The notes below the pieces were generated by a model, which did no database searches, had not been told where the DNA came from, and saw only the letters and a list, made by a program, of their open reading frames with translations. A DNA stretch of 64,000 nt from Pseudorasbora parva (Eukaryota > Chordata > Actinopteri > Cypriniformes > Gobionidae), in contig NC_090184.1 in the NCBI RefSeq assembly GCF_024679245.1, positions 3,798,047-3,862,046 of the forward strand, written 5' to 3'. The position numbers and the translations under genes are program-made. Shown in pieces: positions 1-11,200 of the stretch (position 1 is the stretch's first letter; the number at the start of each line of letters is the position of its first letter).

Positions 1-357
1 GCCGTTAAACCAGGAAGCATTCTCAAATAATACGTTTACACGATATTATTATTACTACTTTTATTTTTCTTATTGGTGTTGGGTGTTGTTGTTGTTAATA
101 ATGTATTAAATGAAAAAGAATGCACAATAGAGGCATTATGATAACGATATTTTGATATTTGTTATAGCATAAAAAGTTAAATAATAAAAGATTTTAAATA
201 TTAAAAAATATTTGTTTAAATATTTATTTTTAGAATTATTATTTTTTAAATATGTATAAAGTATTTAAATATAAAACGTATATTAAATATTTTAAAGTGT
301 CATTACTGTAAAATACTAAATGAAATATTGTATTCAAAATGGTATACTGTGTGTGTA

Positions 358-360
<3 letters not shown>
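1..360. other. AT-rich sequence, no gene seen
   Basis: Very AT-rich single-copy-looking sequence with no convincing open frame, splice pattern or terminal repeats. It leads directly into a TA microsatellite. Confidence 0.5.

Positions 361-402
<42 letters not shown>
361..402. repeat. (TA)n microsatellite
   Basis: About 21 uninterrupted TA dinucleotides at the left edge of a Tc1-like remnant. Tc1 elements insert at TA, so such tracts are frequent landing sites. Confidence 0.95.
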
Positions 403-403
<1 letters not shown>

Positions 404-1246
404 GCCGATCAGGCTCCTGTAAGTGGGTGGGATATATATATTAGGCAGTAAGTGAACATTTTGTCCTCAAAGTTGATGTGTTATAAGCAGGAAAAATGGA
501 CAAGCGTAAGGATTTGAGCGAGTTTGGCCATATTGTGATGGCTAGACGACTGGGTCAGAGCATCTCCAAAACTGCAGCTCTTGTGGGCTGTTCCCGGTAT
601 GCAGTGGTCAGTATCTATCAAAAGTGCTCCAAGGAAGGAACAGTGGAGAACCGGCCACAGGGTCATGGGCAGCCAAGGCTCATTGATGCAAGTAGGGAGC
701 GAAGGCTGGCCCGTGTGGTCCGATCAAACAGACGAGCTACTGGAGCTCAAACTGCTCCAGAAGTTAATGCTGGTTCTGATAGAAAGCTGTCAGAATACAC
801 AGAGCATCTCAGTTTGCTGCGTATGGGGCTGCATAGACCAGTCAGGGTGCCCATGCTGAACATCAGAACTGGACCACGGAGCAATAGAAGAAGGTGGATG
901 TTACTTTGACACGCTCCACCTACCTAAGCATTGCTGAGACCATGTTCAGCCTTTCATGGAAACGGTACTCTGGTGGCTGTGGCTCTTCCAGCAGGATAAT
1001 GCTCCTGACACAAAGCACAAATGCTTCAGGAATGGTTTGAGGATGTGGGATGTGCTGAACTAACAAGTCCGATCCATGGAGGCCCCACCTCACAACTTAC
1101 AGGACTTAAAGGATCTGCTGCTAACATCTTGATGCCGCAGCACACCTTCAGGGGACTATTGGAGTCCATTACTCGTCAGGTCAGGGCAGCAAAAGGAGGA
1201 CCAACACAATATTAGGAAGGTGGTCTTAATGTTATGCTTGATTGGT
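403..1246 (+). pseudogene. Tc1-like transposon remnant with broken transposase
   Basis: The frame from 496 encodes a Tc1-type paired HTH: a [24 protein letters not shown] start, then [12 protein letters not shown] and a second helix region up to about residue 75. The catalytic middle is missing or frameshifted. Around 1021-1215 there is C-terminal Tc1 sequence (SITRQVRAAKGGPTQY). The end at about 1205-1246 is the usual terminal part of this fish Tc1 family; the left inverted repeat is mostly deleted. No intact DDE triad remains, so it is dead. The 3' part recurs at 49767-50066, at the left edge of the right duplication unit. Confidence 0.75.
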
Positions 1247-1821
1247 GTGTAAAATATTTAATAATTGAATAACTGATGACAGACTAAGCAGAATCCCAGT
1301 AAAAGAGATACATCTAAAAAAAATTGTTCTATGGCTTATATACGGGCATATGAATATTTATTTATTATACAAGTTTGGAACAACTTGATGTTGAGTAAAT
1401 AACAACACTTTCATTTTTGGATGAACTGTCCCTTAAATGCAACAAAAATCATTTAAGTTGTCCCAACACAAATTAATAAAGCAAACTTCCTTTCTTTAAG
1501 TGGATTGAACACTTAACAGTGAAAATTAAGTTAGGATCAAATGTAGCCTGTAGAAAATGTGTTGGTTTAGCTCATTTTAAATCATTAATAAACAAGCAAT
1601 TTGTTTCTCAGTATAGCTTTTGTCTAATTTTAGTACTTCACCTTAAATTAAGATAATATGAAAAATGATGCCTTGGAAATTAGCTGAAATATAAGTTTAT
1701 CTTTAATATCTTATTTCAGTTCATTTTAATTTTATTTCAAGCATTGTTTGTTTTAGTCAGCAAAAATAACCCCGTATTCAGGTGACAAAAAAGACAGAAG
1801 AAAAAGAGTCAGAGGAAAAGA
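1247..1821. other. Downstream flank of the left TGOLN2-like gene
   Basis: AT-rich intergenic sequence, nearly identical to 50067-50540. It includes the T-rich stretch, in minus-strand sense, just past the polyadenylation signal. No gene seen. Confidence 0.5.
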
Positions 1822-1841
1822 AAAAAAAATCAAACCTTCAT

Positions 1842-1847
1842 TTTATT
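1842..1847 (-). terminator. Polyadenylation signal AATAAA, left TGOLN2-like copy
   Basis: The minus strand reads AATAAA here, followed about 15-40 bases downstream by a long U-rich tract (complement of the A-rich 1799-1830). This fits a cleavage site near 1822 and a 3' UTR of about 390 nt after the candidate stop at 2216-2214. The right copy has the same arrangement at 50559-50564. Confidence 0.55.
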
Positions 1848-2213
1848 CAATATTCAATTTTCTTTTCAGTGTAGAAATAATATCACTCATGAAAAGATTG
1901 CAATAGTGGTAAAAGACAGACCACAGCAAATAGGCAAGTTAAACCCGTAATATTTGATACCCACATAATTCAAAATAGCTTTTCATATTTCAAGAAAACC
2001 CGTTATGCAAAGCCACCGGTTAAACGTCAGATCACAGACCGAACAGAGAATACAGCGGGAATCACAGTAGGCACAACCAGAGTCTAAAACATGACACCCA
2101 ATAAAAGATGTCCAGCTCCCATTGTTAGGATCAAGGGGTGTATGAGTTCATCAAACATCCTTCGGTTGCTCATTTCTGAGCATCGTCAGCATTTGGCACA
2201 GGAATCCCATCAG

Positions 2214-2249
2214 TTACTTACATGGGTTATTAATATGAATCAGTGACTG
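2214..2249 (-). CDS. tgoln2: Candidate last coding exon of the left TGOLN2-like gene
   Basis: On the minus strand, TTCTTTTTCAG precedes 2249. Read in phase 0 after exon 3, it adds [11 protein letters not shown] and then TAA at 2216-2214; a second CAG would make the exon start at 2246 and drop the Q. It is followed by a conserved 3' UTR block and an AATAAA. Sequence and splice site are the same in the right unit. It is inferred only from phase, acceptor and conservation. Mammalian tails end within a few residues of the YxxL signal, so a different terminal exon is possible. Confidence 0.45.
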   Translation of the reverse strand, partial: QSLIHINNPCK

Positions 2250-5200
2250 CTGAAAAAGAACAGCGTAACACAGAACCGATGGTGGGTTTGATGAACAAAA
2301 AGTGAAAAAGTGCAGCTTGTTTGAGATGTTGTTTGAGATAAGGGCTGTTGTATTTTAAAGGGACGGTTTGAGAGTTTTTGGACTGTGGTGTTGCATTATA
2401 AAGGTATAAAATCTGTCTTTGTTTGCTTTTAACAAATAAACAAAACAAAAAAAATTATATATATATAAAAACATACATACAGGCTTGATGAGCAGAAGAA
2501 ACTCTTTTAAAAACATTAGAAATAGTAATGTGTCCAAACTTGTGTCCTGTACTGTGTATATATATATATATATATACTTTTGGCCTGTAGTGTATGTATA
2601 TGTATATATATATTTGTTGAGGGACTGAAAAGGGCCAGAGTGAATCTGAACTGAATGGCCAGCAGAAAATATATATATGATTTATACATCTGTAGTCTAT
2701 GCTAAACTCTAATACTATAATAGAAAGTGCAACTCACATGCCATATAAACAATCAAAAATCAATCCGTTTCCCACAAAACATCAACATATACTTTCAAAA
2801 ATATGCATAATTGTCTCTGTATTACACAATTCGTCCAGGAATAAAAAAGAAAACGAGGAAACTCTACGACGGCTCGGTAATTAAATGGAAACAGAGGCCA
2901 CAGAATCAACCGACATCCAGCGGGACAGTGAACGTTATTTCTGTATCTGTGACACTGAATGAATGAATGAAGTAATCTCAGACCTAACATTCCTGACGTG
3001 CTATGAGCGGATGAGGAGACGACATCCATGTCTTTTAGTGAGCGTCCCGTACAGCGAATATGAGTGTTAATATACGCCGCATACTGAAGAGTTCAAGTTT
3101 CAAGATCACAGTTCAAATGTTTCGATTCATCCACTTCTGACTCGTCTGGATGATTTTCTCACTGGAAAACAGAAGACAAAAAGACAGAACAATTTCATTT
3201 TACAATGCAAGAAAATCACAATTTGCAACAGATGTTTTCTGTATTCTTTCATTAACTCTGGTCAGTTATATAAGCAAAGTCAGATGGTTGTACACTTATG
3301 ATTGTATTTAAATCATATAATGTGTTGCAGTTTAGCCTGACAAGTCAGATCCACATCAAGATGAAGGTTGTGTCTGAGAACACACCATTGACAGCTCAAG
3401 CCGAGGGGCGGATAAACGGTTGTCTTTAAAAGTCCCTCTGCATGTAATAGGATAGTAATACAAGTACCCAGAGCAACGAAGGTGAAGCAGAGCTAGCTGA
3501 CAGATTAAACTTTCGCCGTATCCGGTCGGCTAAACTCAGAACACTTCTTCCCTTCTTAAGAATGACTTCAGTGCTGTTCTTTGTTCTTTTCTCAGAGAAA
3601 AGCTCAACTCCAAGTCTTCCAGAGTCGATTTGAGAGAAGCCGTTCTCCAGCTTCTTTGTTTTACAACCCCAAATCAGAAAAAGTTGGGACAGTATGGAAT
3701 GTGCAAATAAAATAAAAAAGAAGTGACTTCTAAAATTACTCTGCCTTGTATTTCATTGCAGACAATATGAACACAAAATATTTCATGTTTTGTCTGGTCA
3801 ACTACATGTCATTTGTAAATATGCATCCTTTCCTGTCATTCAGACCTGCAACACATTTCAAAAAAAGTTGGGACAGTAAAGCATTTACCACTTTGTAATG
3901 TTGCCATTCCTTTTCACAACACTTAAAAGACGTTTAGGGACTGAAGACACCAAGTGATGAAGTGTTTCAGGTGTAATTTTGTCCCATTCTTCCTGCAAAC
4001 AAGTCTTAAGGTGGGCAACAGTACGGGGTCTTCGTTGTCTCATTTTGCGCTTCAAAATGCGCCACACATTCTCTATTGGAGACAGGTCGGGACTGCAGGC
4101 AAGGCCAGTCAAGTACCCGTACCCTCTTCCTCCGCAGCCAGGACTTTGTAATGTGTGCAGAATGTGGTTTTGCATTGTCTTGTTGAAATATGCATGGACG
4201 TCCCTGGAAAAGATATCTTCTTGAAGGCAGCATATTATGCTCCAAAATCTCTATGTACTTTTCAGCATTAATGGTGCCTTCACAGAAGTGCAAGTTACCT
4301 TTGCCAAGGGCACTGACACAACCCCATACCATGACAGACCCTGGCTTTTGGACTTGTTGCTGGTAACAGTCTGGATGATCCTTTTCTTCTTTGGTCCGGA
4401 GCACACGGCGTCCATTCCTCCCAAAAAACACCTGAAATACTGATTCATCTGACCACAGTACACATTTCCACTGTGTGATGGTCCATCCCAGAGGCCTCCG
4501 AGCCCAGAGAAGTCGACAGCGCTTCTGGACACTGTTAACATAAGGCTTCCTTTTGGCACAGTACAGTTTTAACTGGCATTTGTGGATGTAACTACGTATT
4601 GTGGTACTTGACAAAGGTTTGCCAAAGTAGTCCTGAGCCCATGTGGTGATATCGCTTATAGATGAATGACGATTCTTGATGCAGTGCCGCCTGAGGGATC
4701 GGAGATCAAGGTTGTTCAGCTTAGGCTTGCGGCCTTGTCCTTTACGCACTGAAATTCCTCCAGATTCCTTGAATCTTGTAATTATGTTATGCACTGTTGA
4801 ATGTGAAATATCCAAATCTCTTCCTATCTTTCTTTGAGGAACATTGTTTTTAAACATTTCAATAATTTTTTCACGTATTTTTTGGCAAACTGGCGATCCT
4901 CGGCCCATCTTTGCTCCTAAAGGATTAGATCTTTCTTGGATGCTGCTTTTGTACCAAATCATAATTTCAATCACCTGTTGACATCACCTGTTTCAAATCA
5001 CATCACAATCACATCACATTAACCCTTTTACCTCATTACTAGCCCTAAATTGCTCCTGTCCCAACTTTTTTTGAAATGTGTTGCAGGTCTGAATGACAGG
5101 AAAGGATGCATATTTACAAATGACATGAAGTTGACCAGACAAAACATGAAATATTTTGTGTTCATATTGTCTGCAATGAAATACAAGTCAAAGTAAATTT

Positions 5201-8200
5201 AGAAATCGCTACTTTCTTTTTTTATTTGCGTTTTCCAAACTGTCCCAACTTTTTCTGATTTGGGGTTGTACAAGTAGCAGAACCGCCACAACTCTGCCGT
5301 CATAATGTTAAGCCCCGCCCACCGACTCTATACATGATGTGATTGGCCTGACCAGAGCTTGGTTTTTACAGCTCACAAGCCAACGGAGAGTTGCTAGACG
5401 CCCTGACTGGAAATTACATTTGCTTTCACTAGGGAGCGTCCAGATTTCTAGGCTAGTTGCAGTTCATAATTATGTTACATTCTGCTTTTTACTTACTTGC
5501 CATAGCCGAGTTAAAGGTGCAGTATGTAACTTTTCCGCCCACTAGAGGGCGCCTATTCAAAACAAAGGTGTAGTTTGATGACGCCAAGTTTGAGCAGAAA
5601 TCATGTTCATGATGTGATTATTAACGTTACTGTAGTGTGAAGCAGAGCAGCACAGTGTTGTGGAGCTAAGCGAGGCCGCTGGAGCGATTGTTAATAAGAT
5701 GAACGCAACACACACGCAGGCACTAATGAGGAATATATATGTCTATGATCGCGCCGGTATTTTGACCTTACTCAAAGGAAGTTATGGCCTCGGGAATACT
5801 AGATGAGATTAGTCTGATATGAGGTTAAAAAAAAATACTATAATTTTCAGCAGTTTTGAAATGATGAAAGTGAAGATTGTCTCGTATTTATTGAAAATGT
5901 CCAACAAGTCATGGGGGAAAATAATGTTATTCATAATTTCATATTAAATAAATAGCACTATATGAAAATAAGTATCTAACAATGAAGATACATCTCGCCA
6001 TGATATTTGTGTATTATTAAAGGGTTACTTCAGCGATTAGCATATGGCTTTGTATCAGTAGAAACCCTGGAGTATATTCAAATGATTGTGCTTTCCCCCC
6101 TCATATCCCCCTGAGACGAGAGATTTCTGCATTTTATTTCTGGAAAAATTCCTCCTATGATGCAAATTGATGATATTTGCATCCTAGGAAGAATGTTTGC
6201 CCAAAGGCTAAAGACTACAGCCAGCAGAGGGAGCCATTTCCGCATGTTTTGAACCCGCGCATGGGGATGGAGATCACACTCAGAGCTTAGCTCGCAGCTA
6301 CAGGCACTCATTTAAACGGAGATATGGTGAGCAATGTAAGTCTTTTAACTTCTCAAATTAATTTCTATGAAAGTAAAGTTTGCAAAGGCATGAACTGAAA
6401 CGCGCCAGACTGAACTCGCGTTGTGAATGTATGCCGCGAGTGTAGTCGCAATTACCTCAGCTCTCATCACAAGAGCTCATCAGCTCGTTTATCTCACTCC
6501 TGCAGTTAGTGCTCAGTGCTGTGATACTCGCGCGGTGACTCACTCATTATATTGAACACACACGTTCAGTTCTTAATTGTAATGTCTGTTCTCTAACTCA
6601 GTCACAGTAATCCAGTAGTGGTGGCTTTGGGAATGGCCTCAAAGGGCAGCGAAGCATTCTGGGATTTGTAGTCTTTCATCCCCATGAGACAAAAATACAT
6701 TTTCTGTCTTTTCACAGCCTAGAAGGCACCAAATTCAAAAATAATTTCACATTTCTACTTCATTGATGACCCAGTTTAAATACAGGTTCATCTTCCCAGC
6801 GCTGAAGTTCCCCTTTTAGAGTTTTTTTAACTTCATTTTTTCTATTTCACACCATAGGTACAGTTTACGGTACATTTACGGTACAGTTCAGTAAAAATGT
6901 TTTTTTTTTTTTTTTTATCTGTGAAACTGATAAAGATAGTGACCCCTTAAATTCTCTAAAACATCAGACTTCACACTACATACATATATTTATTTATTCT
7001 TCAATATGGTGTACAAAAAAAAACATTTTAACCCTGGACTAAACTGTTAAACATATGACAACCAGCATCTGGTTATGGTAACTATTGACGTGTTGCTCAC
7101 GCTATAACACTGCCTATTAACCATGAACATCTCTTAACTCTTTCCCCGTCAGCATTTTTTTTTTTTAAAGTTGCCAGCCACCGCCAGGGTTTTTGACAAT
7201 TTTCACAAAATTTAATAGCCCATAGAATATTTTGTTTAATGAATATCTGAGCAAGCAATATATATCAAAATAAAGAGCTGACTCTCTACTTTTAAACAAA
7301 AAAACCCGTTTTATTCTAGCTTCATGCATTCCTTTTTGAATATGGATAAGTTTCATAAAAAATAGCAACATTTTGAACAAAAAGCTGAGAAAATCCAGTT
7401 TTTGTGAAAGACCAGTGTCCAGATCTGTGTCCAGATCAGATTCAGAGAGGATCTTTAACTGTAATGAACTACAGAAAATACCAGTACTGACTAGATTCCT
7501 GAGAGGTCTAATGCGTTAAAATCTCAACAACAACAAAAAAAAGGCAGTCATTTTGCAAATTTACCAACGAGTGTGCTTGAGGAACTGAACAGGATGTGGT
7601 TGAAATTATGGGTCGCTCACGACACGCGGCTCTTCTGCATTCTTCAGTTCCTTGAAAAGTCTAAGTGTTGCAAATCATTTCCAGCAGCTCTGAACACACA
7701 CACATTACGAGGTTCCTCTCTATATCACTGCACGCTTCTGCAAGGCGGTCACACAATGATTTGGTGGACAAAAGCTTTTCAAAAATTAAACACTTTTGTT
7801 AATTATATTAGTGTTGTTAAACTACTGAAAGGGTTAGTTCACCCAAAAATGAAATGTCTGTCATTAACTCCTCCCCCTAATGTCGTTCCACACCCGTAAG
7901 ACCTCCGTTCATCTTCACACACAGTTTAAGATATTTTATATTTAGTTTGAGAGCGTATGCAAGTGTATGCACACTATACTGTCCATGTCCAGAAAGGGAA
8001 TAAAAACATCATCACAGTAGTCCATATGAGACATCAGTGGGTTAATTATGATATATGAGATATCAGTGGGATCTATCTAATGTTAGTGAATGAGATGAGG
8101 AGCAGGATGAGGAGCAGGACTGAAGCATTAGAGGTAGATGGACTCGATCTCCTCATCTGTGTCTGATCATCTCTGATCATTAATCATCATATAAATCTAA

Positions 8201-11200
8201 TCTATCTAATGTAATTATCCACAAATAAGGATACAGTATTTTAAAAATTGTCATATCATGTAATCATGCACAAACTGAACTTGACTTGACCATCTCTGAG
8301 GAAAGCTAGGTGAGATTTTGATACAGCGAGAGGGAAGACATTGATGACAAAAGGAGAATGCGTATCGCTATCTCTACAGGAACTTATGTGCCTTTTTAGC
8401 ACACATTTGCAAATGTAAATTATAGCGGTCTGAAAAAAATTATCAAGCAATTTTTTTTTTATCGTGCGATTAATTGATTTATTGACTATAACGACAGGCG
8501 TAACTACGAGTCGCTCAACATACGTCATTTACTCAGTTTACTCATTAACAACTTATTGGTTGTAGGTCTATCCAATCGAGGTCTATCAAACTTTCCTGGT
8601 TCGGATGAAACGCCCCAATAATCACATTCCAATGTGAGCAGTATCAGACTCATATTCTGAATTGAGTATGAACACGTCAGGCTAGTTGATCGCATGAATG
8701 AAATGTATTTTTTAAATAAATTAACCCTCTGTGTGTGCATATCGCTACTTACATGCTGGTTGAGTTTTTGGTAATCTGAGGTTTTGGGTCTCCGTGTGCC
8801 TCTTGATCTCCAGCCCTCAACGACAAAAGCAATTATCTGCATGAGAGGGCGAAAGGAATTAGAAGTCATTGCAATTTTGTCATCTTTAAAAAGCATCAGT
8901 AAAAACTGAAAAGCATCTCTGTGGCGCCACTCACCTTACGCTTGTTGTAATTGGCGATATACAGCACCGCCACCAGGATGATGGCACAGACCAGATAGGC
9001 GAAGAAGTGGCTGCTCTCTGCGGTATGTGGTATCTCACACTGGGCATCCACCTTTTGCTTTTTGTTACTGCCCAGGTTCTCAGTTTTGTGGTCAGCTGTA
9101 CCCTGTTTCTCTGACTGATCACCAGGTCCTTTATTGCCACCATTATTGTCTTCTTCATTAGAGTTGACCGCTTGACTGTCTGTAGGGGTCTTGGATTCAG
9201 TCTGATGACCTTCAGCATTTTTAGACTTATCTGTATTTTGGTCATCCGTGGATGGCTTTTTTACAACAACCTTTGAGTCATCTTTACCAGTTTTAGAGGA
9301 TGCTTTACCATGGACAGACGTTTCATGTGTCCCTTCATCTTTTTTAGCAGGTTTAGCGACTGTTGGTACATCTTGTTTTTCTTCAGTCGTCTTGTCTTTT
9401 ATGTCTGATGTTGATGGGTTTTCTGAACCACCTCCAAGAGCTTTAGGGTTGGATTTTTTACTCTCAGTTGTTGAGGTCTGCTCTTTGTCTTCATTTATGT
9501 TTTTATCTGTCTCCACTGAGTTTGAAGCCGGTTTAGGTGGATCACCACCAGCTTTATTTGCCACTTGTCCCCGCTTATTGCTTTTTGTCTCAGTTGTTGC
9601 GACCTGTGGGTTGGTGTCTTTGCTCTCAGTTGGTAAGGTCTGCTCTTTATCTTCATCTATGATTTTATCTGTCTCCACTGAGTTTGAAGCCGGTTTAGGT
9701 GGATCAGCAGCAGCTTTATTTGCCACTTGTCCCCGCTTATTGCTTTTTGTCTCAGTTGTTGCGACCTGTGGGTTGGTGTCTTTGCTCTCAGTTGGTGAAG
9801 TCTGCTCTTTATCTTCATTTATGTTTTTATCTGTCTCCACTGAGTTTGAAGCCGGTTTAGGTGGATCAGCAGCAGCTTTATTTGCCACTTGTCCCCGCTT
9901 ATTGCTTTTTGTCTCAGTTGTTGCGACCTGTGGGTTGGTGTCTTTGCTCTCAGTTGGTGAGGTCTGCTCTTTATCTTCATCTATGATTTTATCTGTCTCC
10001 ACTGAGTTTGAAGCCGGTTTAGGTGGATCAGCAGCAGCTTTATTTGCCACTTGTCCCCGCTTATTGCTTTTTGTCTCAGTTGTTGCGACCTGTGGGTTGG
10101 TGTCTTTACTCTCAGCTGGTGAGGTCTGCTCTTTATCTTCATCTATGATTTTATCTGTCTCCACTGAGTTTAAAGTCGGTTTAGGTGGATCAGCAGCAGC
10201 TTTATTTGCCACTTGTCCCCGCTTATTGCTTTTTGTCTCAGTTGTTGCGACCTGTGGGTTGGTGTCTTTGCTCTCAGTTGGTGAGGTCTGCTCTTTATCT
10301 TCATCTATGATTTTATCTGTCTCCACTGAGTTTGAAGCCGGTTTAGGTGGATCAGCAGCAGCTTTATTTGCCACTTGTCCCCGCTTATTGCTTTTTGTCT
10401 CAGTTGCTGTGACCTGTGGGTTGGTGTCTTTGCTCTCAGTTGGTAAGGTCTGCTCTTTGTCTTCATCTATGTTTTTATCTGCATCCACTGAGTTTGAAGC
10501 CGGTTTAGGTGGATCACCACCAGCTGTATTTGCCGCTTGTCCCCGCTTATTGCTTTTTGTCTCAGTTGTTGCGACCTGTGGGTTGGTGTCTTTGCTCTCA
10601 GCTGGTGAGGTCTGCTCTTTATCTTCATCTATGATTTTATCTGTCTCCACTGAGTTTGAAGCCGGTTTAGGTGGATCAGCAGCAGCTTTATTTGCCACTT
10701 GTCCCCGCTTATTGCTTTTTGTCTCAGTTGCTGTGACCTGAGAGTTGGTTTCTTTGCTCTCAGTTGGTGAGGTCTGCTCTTTGTCTTCATCTATGTTTTT
10801 ATCTGTCTCCACTGAGTTTGAAGCCGGTTTAGGTGGATCAGCAGCAGCTTTATTTGCCGCTTGTCCCCGCATTTTTTTAGGACTTTTTAGAGAGCCACGT
10901 TTACTTCGCAACGGAAAAGGGCAAACTGAAAAATACCACAACAGCGAATCACAATAAAGTCTTGGGCCTAGCACACAGTTACATCGCACTATTCTATCAC
11001 AAACAGCAATATTTTCTTAACCTTTCAACATTTTATCATGACTTGTATAGGATGGCATTCAACACGAATACAAAGTACATTTTTCACATATCTGTACTTT
11101 ACCAGGGTATCCGCGGGGTCTTGAAAAGTATTAAAAGGTGATAAACAAATTTGTGAAAATTAAGACCCTTATAAAGTCTTATCACGGCTTTATAAAGTCT

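Larger units (their letters stand above)
3333..5456. mobile_element. hAT-type non-autonomous element, interrupted by a Tc1 element
   Basis: The termini read TAGCCTGACAAG and, inverted, CTAGCCTAGAAATC. Perfect 8-bp target duplications TTGCAGTT flank it at 3325-3332 and 5457-5464, diagnostic of hAT. The orthologous insertion in the right unit (52729-53211) lacks the Tc1. A third copy, inverted, lies at 58137-58649. No transposase frame is present. Confidence 0.85.
1018..11078. repeat. Left unit of a tandem segmental duplication
   Basis: This stretch is collinear with 49767-63680 apart from unit-specific insertions and deletions. Matching anchors include the Tc1 tail (1020/49768), the candidate exon 4 and 3' UTR (1822-2249/50540-50967), a hAT element (3333/52729), sequences around 5820/54575, 7150/55280 and 8250/61180, and coding exons 2 and 3. 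Homology resumes at 20022-20150, matching 63815-63960, after a 9 kb block of mobile DNA. Divergence is patchy: about 3 differences in 360 bp in the 3' UTR block but clearly more in the lumenal coding region. Confidence 0.85.

Noticed and set aside
8525..8896. 123-codon minus-strand frame as an independent gene
   Set aside because: It is exon 3 of the TGOLN2-like gene plus intronic read-through on both sides.
9248..10741. 497-codon plus-strand open frame of near-perfect repeats
   Set aside because: It is antisense to the TGOLN2-like exon 2. The 162-bp units keep all frames in register, so openness is a by-product; the sense frame has splice sites, a membrane span and a tail signal.
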